7,316 nt of DNA from Candidatus Zixiibacteriota bacterium (lineage in GTDB: Bacteria > Zixibacteria > MSB-5A5 > CAIYYT01). The notes under the pieces are model-generated. The model worked only from the letters and a program-made list of their open reading frames with translations, was not told the DNA's origin and did no database searches. Location: assembly GCA_963205155.1 (NCBI GenBank), contig CAUJJY010000073.1:1-7316 (forward strand), read 5' to 3'. Of this stretch, positions 1 through 4,981 are shown piece after piece. Each line of letters begins with the position of its first letter. Position 1 is the stretch's first letter. A program made the position numbers and the translations under genes.

Positions 1-2
1 GA

Positions 3-209
3 AGACTAAACGAACTCTCGGTAGTTACGATGAAAGCCGACTGGACCTCGCGCGATGAGCGCATTACGCGGGCACTCGCTTCATTTGGGCGGAACAGCGT
101 TCCACTTTACGTGTTATATACCGGCAAAAGCGGTGATGCACCAATCGTCCTGCCGGAAATTCTAACTCCCGGCATTGTAATCGAAGCATTGAACAAGATA
201 GAAGGATAG
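3..209 (+). CDS. DsbD-type thiol:disulfide interchange protein, C-terminal end (5' truncated)
   Basis: This is the last 68 codons of a gene that begins before the window, read in the frame starting at base 3 and ending at TAG 207-209. The translation carries the typical end of the DsbD C-terminal thioredoxin domain: KADWTSRDERIT, then FGRNSVPLYVLY with the cis-proline loop (S-V-P-L-Y), then VLPEILTPGIVIEAL. In the family, DsbD passes electrons from cytoplasmic thioredoxin across the inner membrane to periplasmic thiol proteins, and this domain is the periplasmic output. The catalytic CxxC and the membrane part lie outside the window, so they cannot be checked. The gene lies 59 nt upstream of a secreted redoxin on the same strand, a plausible electron acceptor (inference). 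The family call is strong. It could instead be a shorter DsbD-like or ScsB-like member. Confidence 0.9.
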   Translation, partial: RLNELSVVTMKADWTSRDERITRALASFGRNSVPLYVLYTGKSGDAPIVLPEILTPGIVIEALNKIEG

Positions 210-250
210 TTCGATGTCCCACTCATCGAACGCCATTCGGAACAGTGGGA
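209..250 (+). other. Inverted repeat with loop complementary to downstream segment (possible pseudoknot)
   Basis: Bases 209-216 (GTTCGATG) and 224-231 (CATCGAAC) form a perfect 8-bp stem that starts at the last base of the upstream stop codon. The 7-nt loop 217-223 (TCCCACT) is perfectly complementary to 244-250 (AGTGGGA). Both helices together would make an H-type pseudoknot with a 12-nt connecting loop (232-243), ending a few bases before the Shine-Dalgarno of the redoxin gene. No T-run follows, so it does not look like an ordinary terminator. Base pairing is read directly from the sequence. A regulatory or mRNA-stabilising role is inference. Confidence 0.45.
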
Positions 251-252
251 AA

Positions 253-260
253 CGAAAGGA
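253..260 (+). promoter_or_regulatory. Ribosome-binding site that sets the redoxin start
   Basis: CGAAAGGA, with core AAAGGA at 255-260, sits 8 nt before ATG 269. This spacing supports ATG 269 over the in-frame GTG at 245, which lies before the site and would add eight polar residues ahead of a clean signal peptide. Confidence 0.6.
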
Positions 261-268
261 ATGACAAC

Positions 269-910
269 ATGAACAGACTGACCAAAACAATCTTGATCAG
301 TGCGATGCTACTTGCAGGCATCGCAGCGTTGGCCCTCTCTCAAGAGGCGAGCAAAGAAGCCGCGACCGCGTCGGTCGCAATCGATCAGCCTGCTCCGGAT
401 TTTGCACTCAAGGATATCGACGGTAAAGAGCATAAGCTTTCGGACTTCAAGGGAAAGTACGTTGTCCTCGAGTGGGTCAACTATGACTGCCCATTTGTGA
501 AGAAACACTATTCGTCCGGAAACATGCAGAAACTGCAGGCCGCGTATGGGAAGAAGGAAGTTGTTTGGCTCTCCATCTGCTCATCGGCTCCGGGTAAGCA
601 GGGCCATTTCCCCATTGCTGATCTCAAGAAGCGCATGGAGTCTGAAAAGGCCGCCCCGACAGCGTACTTGCTGGATGAGTCCGGCGTAGCAGGAAAGCTT
701 TATAACGCGAAGACGACTCCTCATATGTTCGTCGTGGATCCCAAAGGCATCCTCCGCTATGCCGGCGCGATTGACGATACACCGTCAACGAAGGCGTCAG
801 ATATCGCCGCATCAACCAACTACGTGTCGTCCTCGCTCGACGCACTAATGGCGGGAAAATCAGTTGCGACGAAATCTTCGACACCCTATGGTTGTTCAGT
901 AAAGTACTAA
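269..910 (+). CDS. Secreted peroxiredoxin-like redoxin (AhpC/TSA, thioredoxin fold)
   Basis: The protein has 213 residues from ATG 269. Residues 1-24 form a signal peptide (MNRLTK, then a hydrophobic stretch ending ALALSQ). The redoxin domain starts at about residue 38 (IDQPAPDFALKDIDGKEHKLSDFKGK). Its active site is WVNYDCPFVKKHY, with Cys74 in a CPFV setting. The second Cys of a thioredoxin CxxC is therefore Val, as in the PRX-like/redoxin branch rather than classic TlpA. A Thr-Pro-His cis-proline loop follows (TTPHMFVVDPKG, 149-160). Cys104 (SICSS) and Cys209 in the tail PYGCSVKY are the only other cysteines, and the tail motif recurs in this family as I recall it. The protein probably acts in the periplasm on peroxide or protein thiols, with Cys209 or Cys104 as possible resolving residue (inference). 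The DsbD-type gene just upstream could supply electrons. The substrate is unknown. Confidence 0.85.
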   Translation: MNRLTKTILISAMLLAGIAALALSQEASKEAATASVAIDQPAPDFALKDIDGKEHKLSDFKGKYVVLEWVNYDCPFVKKHYSSGNMQKLQAAYGKKEVVWLSICSSAPGKQGHFPIADLKKRMESEKAAPTAYLLDESGVAGKLYNAKTTPHMFVVDPKGILRYAGAIDDTPSTKASDIAASTNYVSSSLDALMAGKSVATKSSTPYGCSVKY

Positions 911-943
911 GATAAGCGTTTGCTGACCGATTAGGTGATTGTT

Positions 944-985
944 GAGTGTCCGGTCGGTCTTGCGAGCGACCGGACACTCTTGGAT
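944..985 (+). terminator. Strong hairpin after the redoxin gene, probable intrinsic terminator
   Basis: GAGTGTCCGGTCG (944-956) and CGACCGGACACTC (967-979) form a perfect 13-bp, GC-rich stem with a 10-nt loop, starting 33 nt after the redoxin stop. The following bases (TTGGATTATT) are only moderately T-rich, so termination may be partial, or the hairpin may protect the 3' end. It is placed as expected for the end of the dsbD-like/redoxin unit. Confidence 0.6.
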
Positions 986-1003
986 TATTGGCAATCCGAG
1001 TTT
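979..1003 (+). terminator. Second hairpin in tandem, possible back-up terminator
   Basis: CTTGGATT (979-986) pairs with AATCCGAG (993-1000), giving 8 bp including one G-U, with a 6-nt loop ATTGGC and followed by TTT. It begins on the last base of the preceding 13-bp stem, so the two helices could stack. The T tract is short, so the terminator role is tentative. Confidence 0.35.
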
Positions 1004-1013
1004 AGCTGAAGGA

Positions 1014-1029
1014 CCTTAGTCTTAAGGAG
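1014..1029 (+). promoter_or_regulatory. Ribosome-binding site of the small barrel gene, overlapped by a short hairpin
   Basis: AAGGAG (1024-1029) lies 6 nt before ATG 1036, a near-ideal site. CCTTA (1014-1018) can pair with TAAGG (1023-1027) across a GTCT loop, which would cover most of the Shine-Dalgarno. The site itself is clear. The 5-bp hairpin is short, and a control role is only a suggestion. Confidence 0.5.
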
Positions 1030-1035
1030 TGAGCA

Positions 1036-1521
1036 ATGTACAAAACATTCGTAATACTCATGGTCGCTTTGACCGTGGCGACAAGTTCATTGGTAGCTGC
1101 ACCAAGGACATTTGGACTGCATGGAGCGGGACCGCGCGTAGGAGTTTCGATCGACCCTGACCAGGTTCACTTTGGCGGTCATCTCGATCTCGGTGACTTC
1201 GCCACGCGCCTCATGATTTTTCCTTCCATTGAAATTGGCGTCGGAGATGACCTGACCGTCGTCGCTCCGATGTTTGACATCGCTTATCGATTCCGTGAAG
1301 ATTGGGGAAGCTGGAATCCCTATGTCGGCGGCGGTGTTGGACCGGTTTTCGTTTCGTCAGATCGCGGTGGAAGCAATAGCGAATTGGGGCTTACCGTGCA
1401 GGGTGGAATTCAGAAACGCCTGACTTCACAATCCGGATTCATGTTCCTGGAGTTCAAGGTCGGACTGGCTGACTATACCGACTTCAAGTTCACGGTCGGC
1501 TGGTGTTTTGGCAGCAAATAG
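1036..1521 (+). CDS. Small secreted outer-membrane beta-barrel-like protein, function unknown
   Basis: The protein has 161 residues, with a signal peptide at about residues 1-22 (MYKTFVILMVALTVATSSLVAA). The mature part is rich in Gly and in alternating hydrophobic/polar stretches: RVGVSID, VHFGGHLDLG, FPSIEIGVGDDLTVVAPMFDIAYRF, NPYVGGGVGPVFV, ELGLTVQGGIQKRL, FMFLEFKVGLADYTDFKFTVGW. This looks like about eight short amphipathic strands, as in small OmpA/OmpW-type barrels, and YVGGGVG is typical of such proteins. The C-terminus is GWCFGSK and lacks a terminal Phe, though the last strand FKFTVGWCF is aromatic. A perfect-spaced AAGGAG supports the start. The gene follows two hairpins, so it may have its own transcript, although I see no clear promoter. 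It meets the minus-strand operon tail-to-tail with 43 nt between. I cannot assign a ligand or role. Confidence 0.75.
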   Translation: MYKTFVILMVALTVATSSLVAAPRTFGLHGAGPRVGVSIDPDQVHFGGHLDLGDFATRLMIFPSIEIGVGDDLTVVAPMFDIAYRFREDWGSWNPYVGGGVGPVFVSSDRGGSNSELGLTVQGGIQKRLTSQSGFMFLEFKVGLADYTDFKFTVGWCFGSK

Positions 1522-1564
1522 TTCCTGAATCCACGAGTGTGGTAGCGTCAGAGTAGTCGCGGCC

Positions 1565-1906
1565 TCATTCAACCTGGTTCTGCCGATAGGCAAGGACTCG
1601 AACCTTCTCGACGGTAATCAATCCTTCGGTAACTATTGCGTCGAGCTTCTGTAGGAAGGGCACCAACTTTTCGGTCGTGTCGACGATCTCGACCACCATA
1701 GGTAAGTCTTCGGATAAGCGCAGTACTTTTGCCGTGTGGATTCTGCTGTTGGCGCCAAATCCCAATGTCCCGCGCAAGACTGTGGCTCCGGCTAATCCCT
1801 CTGTCCTCGCCATCTCAACAATGACTTCATAAAGCGGTCGACCGTGATGGCGATCGCTTTCGCCGATAAAGACTCGCAACAATTCTACTTCTCCGGACAG
1901 TTTCAT
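1565..1906 (-). CDS. DUF190 family PII-like protein, partner of FluC
   Basis: The protein has 113 residues, close to the usual DUF190 length. It shows the family pattern: GEVELLRVFIGESDRHHGRPLYEVIVEMARTEGLAGATVLRGTLGFG (residues 5-51), then LPMVVEIVDTTEKLVPFLQKLDAIV and a final strand ITVEKVRVLAY. The fold is related to PII signalling proteins. DUF190 genes are often next to or fused with crcB/fluC, but the biochemical role is not settled. The start at 1906 is fixed by AGGAG at 1913-1917, which overlaps the fluC stop codon and leaves 6 nt to ATG. An ATG four bases upstream is out of frame. This is the last gene of the minus-strand operon, 9 nt after fluC. A role in fluoride resistance or in regulating FluC is inferred from context. 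Confidence 0.9.
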   Translation of the reverse strand: MKLSGEVELLRVFIGESDRHHGRPLYEVIVEMARTEGLAGATVLRGTLGFGANSRIHTAKVLRLSEDLPMVVEIVDTTEKLVPFLQKLDAIVTEGLITVEKVRVLAYRQNQVE

Positions 1907-1915
1907 ACATTTCTC

Positions 1916-2290
1916 CTAAATTGATCGGCCGATCGCCATCCCTGCGATTAAGCCAATTAATCCGAGCATGATCTGACCACCCATGTTCACCAAGGCCAAA
2001 GCCCATTCGGAGTCTCGCAGTAGTTCTCCGGTTTCAAAGACGAGGGTTGAAAATGTAGTGAATGATCCGATGAAGCCCACCAAGATGATTGTACGAGTCT
2101 CACTACTTATCAATAGCCGTTCTTCCGCCAGTGGCCAGACCAGACCGAACAAGAAACAACCAATGAAATTGACTACAAAAGTACCCGCCGGAAAAGTTCC
2201 ACCGTAGATTCGTGCGACCAACCCGCCTAAACCAAAACGCGCTAACGCTCCGGCAGCCCCAAAGACAGCGATTAAGGCGAGCTTTGTCAA
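1916..2290 (-). CDS. fluC: Fluoride ion channel FluC (CrcB)
   Basis: A 124-residue protein with four hydrophobic helices, the standard FluC size. FluC works as a dual-topology dimer in the inner membrane and lets toxic cytoplasmic fluoride leave. Visible family motifs are FGAAGALARFGLGG near the N-terminus, GTFVVNFIGCFLFG (the conserved Asn of the pore helix), and GFIGSFTTFSTLVFE, which carries the TM3 break and the two Phe residues that coordinate fluoride. Helix four is VNMGGQIMLGLIGLIAGMAIG. No ATG is available. TTG at 2290 has AAGAGG (2299-2304) at 8 nt, while TTG at 2296 overlaps the permease stop as TTGA but leaves only 2 nt to that site. I prefer 2290; the longer form would have 126 residues. 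Being fifth in an ABC transporter operon and just before DUF190, it is probably translationally coupled. I saw no fluoride riboswitch in front of it. Confidence 0.95.
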   Translation of the reverse strand: MTKLALIAVFGAAGALARFGLGGLVARIYGGTFPAGTFVVNFIGCFLFGLVWPLAEERLLISSETRTIILVGFIGSFTTFSTLVFETGELLRDSEWALALVNMGGQIMLGLIGLIAGMAIGRSI

Positions 2291-2292
2291 GA

Positions 2293-3072
2293 TCAAGACC
2301 TCTTATTGATGAATTCTCTTTTGTTGAACAATAGAATGGAAAGCGAGAGCAGCAAGACGCTCCAGGCGAAGTAGTACCCAATCCCTGAGAGAATTGGTGA
2401 TACACTCGAGATGTCTGACTTCAATATTGCGTCCAGTGAGTAGGTACGATTGTTGTCTATCGAGAGAAACTTCAGGACATCGCCAATTACCTGCAATGTC
2501 TGAAAGGGCAACTGTTGGAAGATATTGCCCATGATACTCAAGAACCAGTACAGTGCCGCCAGAAATGTTGCCAACAGCGGATTGCCAAAGTTAGAGAAAA
2601 GCAGCCCAAGTCCAAATGTCGATAGCCAAGCAGTCAACAATTGCAGCAAATAGAGAGGCGCGACTCCCGGAATCGCAAATCGAAAAAAGACGAGATGTAT
2701 CACCGCATACAGAGCAACGGCAATGAATAGGTAGATCAGCAATCCATATAGCGAACCAATGATCTTCCCTACCAGTAACTCGATTCGCGCAATTGGCCGC
2801 GCCGCGAACGTCAATAGCGTGCCGTCGCGATAATCAATGCGCCAGGTTGTAATTCCCAAAATCAGTGCTGCAATATGTCCCATGAAGTTGACCAGCATGA
2901 AAAAAGGCGCTGCAGCACTTTCGGCGCCAACGCTGCCGGGGGCCATTTGGTCGACGAAAATAATCGGTAATATGGTCGGGAGCGCGAGGAAGACACAAGC
3001 TCCGATGAAAACCCAAATGATCTTCGACGACCGCAATTTGCTTAACCGATGTAGAGCCAGTTCATTTATCAT
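2293..3072 (-). CDS. ABC-2 type transporter permease
   Basis: The protein has 259 residues with about six membrane helices, at roughly 19-40, 57-77, 105-130, 138-160, 165-184 and 230-249. After helix two comes WRIDYRDGTLLTFAARPIARIELLVGKIIGS, the cytoplasmic motif of ABC-2 permeases (acidic residue, then GT, then PI-R, then a Lys before the next helix). A larger extracytoplasmic loop lies at about 184-228. The start ATG 3072 overlaps the end of the ATPase gene by 11 nt. GAGGAG inside that gene sits 7 nt upstream, so the two products are translationally coupled and very likely form one transporter, probably as a permease dimer with two ATPases. The direction is probably export, or membrane-protein maturation as in NosY-like systems. 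The substrate cannot be read from the sequence. Confidence 0.9.
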   Translation of the reverse strand: MINELALHRLSKLRSSKIIWVFIGACVFLALPTILPIIFVDQMAPGSVGAESAAAPFFMLVNFMGHIAALILGITTWRIDYRDGTLLTFAARPIARIELLVGKIIGSLYGLLIYLFIAVALYAVIHLVFFRFAIPGVAPLYLLQLLTAWLSTFGLGLLFSNFGNPLLATFLAALYWFLSIMGNIFQQLPFQTLQVIGDVLKFLSIDNNRTYSLDAILKSDISSVSPILSGIGYYFAWSVLLLSLSILLFNKREFINKRS

Positions 3073-3997
3073 CGCTTAACTCCTCGTGCTCCACCAGTTT
3101 CAGGAACTTATTCAATAAGCTCGCGCCGGTTTGCTTGACGCCGATAATGTCACCGCCGTGACGGAGTATGGTCTCAAGCGCAAAGTCTTTATCTGCACGA
3201 TTTTGACTTGTAACAGTGGCGATGTCTCCTTCAATAGAGACGGATAATCGCGCCTGAAGCAGCGCTATTACCTCTGCGCCATGGGGCTGAAATGCAATCC
3301 GGTAGGAAGATTGCTCCGAATTCAATAACACACCCAACTTTTCGACAGCCAACAACTCCCCGTTGTTGATAATAGCAACGCGATCTGCGATATCCTCAAT
3401 GTCCGAGAGAATGTGAGTTGACAAAAAGACGGTCTTTCCCTGCGAGCGCAGCTTCTGCAGGAGTTGCTTGATCCTTGCCTTGGCGATCGGATCCATTCCG
3501 GATGTCGGCTCGTCAAGAATCAGAACTTGTGGGTCAGCAATCAAGGCTTGAGCCAAACCGATCTTCTGGGTCATCCCCTTGGAATAATTTCGGATCTTGA
3601 TCCCGCCCGCTGTCGGCATATCCAGGATTTCCAGTAGCTCGGCAATTCGCCCCGTAACTTGCGACTGTTTAGCGCCGCCCAAGCGCGCAAAGAGACGAAG
3701 GAACTCTTCGCCTTTGAGGAACCCGTCAAAATTGAAAATCTCCGGCAGAAAACCCACCTGTTCGCGAGACCTTGGATCACGGGAGTCAATTCCCAATATT
3801 TCTGCTCGCCCTTCGTTCGCTTGGATGAAATCAAGTAGAATGTGCATTGCAGTGGTCTTGCCTGCGCCGTTGGGGCCGAGAAATCCAACTATCTCTCCCG
3901 AAGGAACCTCAAAGGACAAGCCCTTCAGGGCTTCCTTGCGATTACCTCGTTCGCGATAAGTTTTGCGAACATTGTCAAATCGGATAGCTACTGTCAT
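3062..3997 (-). CDS. ABC transporter ATP-binding protein (ABC-2 exporter type)
   Basis: The protein has 311 residues. Residues 1-225 form the nucleotide-binding domain, with Walker A GPNGAGKTT (41-49), GFLPE in the Q-loop region (82-86, no Gln, as is common in this branch), signature YSKGMTQK (138-145), Walker B VLILDEP (158-164), D-loop SGMDP (166-170) and switch His195 in STHIL. All catalytic residues are present. Residues 226-311 form a C-terminal extension like the DUF4162-type tail of ABC-2 ATPases, which often helps bind the cognate permease. The start ATG 3997 has AGAGAG shortly upstream and lies 8 nt after the stop of the TlpA-like gene. It overlaps the permease gene by 11 nt, so it powers that permease. 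The substrate is unknown. Confidence 0.95.
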   Translation of the reverse strand: MTVAIRFDNVRKTYRERGNRKEALKGLSFEVPSGEIVGFLGPNGAGKTTAMHILLDFIQANEGRAEILGIDSRDPRSREQVGFLPEIFNFDGFLKGEEFLRLFARLGGAKQSQVTGRIAELLEILDMPTAGGIKIRNYSKGMTQKIGLAQALIADPQVLILDEPTSGMDPIAKARIKQLLQKLRSQGKTVFLSTHILSDIEDIADRVAIINNGELLAVEKLGVLLNSEQSSYRIAFQPHGAEVIALLQARLSVSIEGDIATVTSQNRADKDFALETILRHGGDIIGVKQTGASLLNKFLKLVEHEELSDDK

Positions 3998-4005
3998 TGG
4001 CTCTC

Positions 4006-4584
4006 TTATTCCACCCTGAACTTGAACTCGCCGGACGATCCAAGAAATTCCTTTGCACTCGCGACCATTTGCAGTTTTGCGGTTAACTCGCCCGGGGAGT
4101 AACCTTCGTATCCCGCAAAAACGGAACCGGTCGATGAAAACACCACCGTTAAGGGTAACGTACGCACGGGAGATTTAGAAAGAAACTGTCCAGATGGCTC
4201 AAAACCGAATGGCAACTGTAGATTGTCAAAGTCGACCACCTGTCGCATTTCGTCTGGAGAGTCTTCGATGTTTACGACGTAGAAGTCGAAAACAGAATCA
4301 AGTTCTGGAGACTGTCGCGCCTCTACAACTTCTTGAATCATGGAAATGCTGCGTTCCGACGACGCGCTCCAGAACATAACAACACTAAATTTGCTGGTGT
4401 CCTCCGGTACAACTACAGTTCGTCCGTCATTCATGCGAAACTGCAATTCAACTGGCGCCATCGTCTTAGTCGTTGGTTTGATTCTATTGGCAATCAAGTC
4501 GTATTGCCAGATCGCCAGCCCAACCGCGAGGGCAACACACAGTATCGTAAAGAACGAAATTGGAATTCTCCGCAGGACGCTCAT
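4006..4584 (-). CDS. Membrane-anchored TlpA/thioredoxin-like protein lacking catalytic cysteines
   Basis: The protein has 192 residues from ATG 4584. This start forms an ATGA overlap with the stop of the gene before it; the frame is open 22 codons further up, but that part lies inside the neighbour. An N-terminal signal anchor (about residues 9-27, SFFTILCVALAVGLAIW) precedes a periplasmic thioredoxin-like domain. FSVVMFWSASSERS (66-79) matches the FWATWCPPC region of TlpA-type proteins, with both Cys positions now Ser76 and Ser79. FYVVNIEDSPDEMRQVVDF and the cis-proline segment RTLPLTVVFSSTGSVFAGYEGY (141-162) complete the pattern. The only Cys (16) is in the membrane helix, so thiol-disulfide chemistry is excluded. 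It may serve as a binding or scaffold part of the ABC system encoded next to it (inference). The fold call is good. The function is unknown. Confidence 0.75.
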   Translation of the reverse strand: MSVLRRIPISFFTILCVALAVGLAIWQYDLIANRIKPTTKTMAPVELQFRMNDGRTVVVPEDTSKFSVVMFWSASSERSISMIQEVVEARQSPELDSVFDFYVVNIEDSPDEMRQVVDFDNLQLPFGFEPSGQFLSKSPVRTLPLTVVFSSTGSVFAGYEGYSPGELTAKLQMVASAKEFLGSSGEFKFRVE

Positions 4585-4853
4585 CTCAAGCTCATTCTCT
4601 TCAAACGGGAAAGTATTAAGCCGATTCCAAACGAGAGCAAACCGAAGCACAATCCTAACACAGATATTGCGACACCGATGACAAACTTGCCTTTCTCCGA
4701 CAACTGATAAACCGATTCCGAATGCAGCATCGCCGTTATGAAGTCGTTTTCGGTGCTCACGCTTCGAAGATCAAAACTCGTAATTAACAGATATGCTATG
4801 CCTATAGCGGCAAGGGGAATAACGAATCCCATTACCTTGTAGAATCGATCCAT
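4581..4853 (-). CDS. Small two-helix membrane protein, function unknown
   Basis: The protein has 90 residues with two hydrophobic segments, about 7-26 (VMGFVIPLAAIGIAYLLITS) and 57-81 (FVIGVAISVLGLCFGLLSFG). They are joined by a 30-residue polar loop (DLRSVSTENDFITAMLHSESVYQLSEKGK), and the protein ends in a basic tail RLKRMSLR. By the positive-inside rule both ends should be cytoplasmic and the loop periplasmic. TAGGAA precedes ATG 4853 at a usable distance. It is the first gene of the minus-strand run, and its stop overlaps the next start as ATGA, so it is coupled to the TlpA-like gene and through it to the ABC transporter. I recognise no family. It may be an accessory subunit of the transporter. 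Confidence 0.75.
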   Translation of the reverse strand: MDRFYKVMGFVIPLAAIGIAYLLITSFDLRSVSTENDFITAMLHSESVYQLSEKGKFVIGVAISVLGLCFGLLSFGIGLILSRLKRMSLR

Positions 4854-4908
4854 ACCAAATTCCTATTCTTCGTTAGTCAAGCATTGGACACGCATAACCG
4901 GTTCAAGG

Positions 4909-4952
4909 ATTCAAAATTTGAATACAATGAACAATTGTTTTTGACCAATTGG
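4909..4952. promoter_or_regulatory. Palindrome cluster between outer-membrane protein gene and ABC operon
   Basis: Three short perfect dyads lie within 44 bp of the 128-nt gap: ATTCAAAATTTGAAT (4909-4923, odd centre), AACAATTGTT (4930-4939) and CCAATTGG (4945-4952). The last two share a CAATTG core 14 bp apart, a little over one helical turn. The position, 57-101 bp before the first start codon of the minus-strand operon, fits an operator or promoter region. I found no convincing -35/-10 pair there. A regulatory role is inference, and AT-rich palindromes can arise by chance. Confidence 0.3.
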
Positions 4953-4981
4953 GCTTACAAGTCGCCCCTCAAGAACCGCCT

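Noticed and set aside
624..977. Minus-strand open frame of 117 codons
   Set aside because: It is antisense to the redoxin gene and starts inside the terminator hairpin.
1531..1542. CCAC-GAGT-GTGG hairpin as bidirectional terminator between convergent genes
   Set aside because: The stem is only four base pairs and there is no T-run on either side, so I did not annotate it.
2291..2310. Fluoride riboswitch in front of fluC
   Set aside because: The upstream sequence is permease coding sequence, with no room for the conserved riboswitch pseudoknot. I also saw no such motif in the 4854-4981 gap.
3597..3959. Plus-strand open frame of 120 codons
   Set aside because: It mirrors the conserved ABC ATPase on the other strand. 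The composition is arginine- and serine-rich, typical of an antisense shadow.
4585..4650. Longer N-terminus for the TlpA-like protein (start at 4650)
   Set aside because: The extra 22 codons lie inside the preceding gene and disrupt a clean signal anchor. ATG 4584 makes a classic ATGA overlap.
4333..4707. Plus-strand open frames of about 113-124 codons
   Set aside because: They are antisense to two coupled membrane-protein genes, and their predicted products show no signal or domain.
4953..4970. GGGC/GCCC hairpin after the Omp85-like gene as terminator
   Set aside because: It has four base pairs, a nine-base loop and no clear T-run. Too weak to call.
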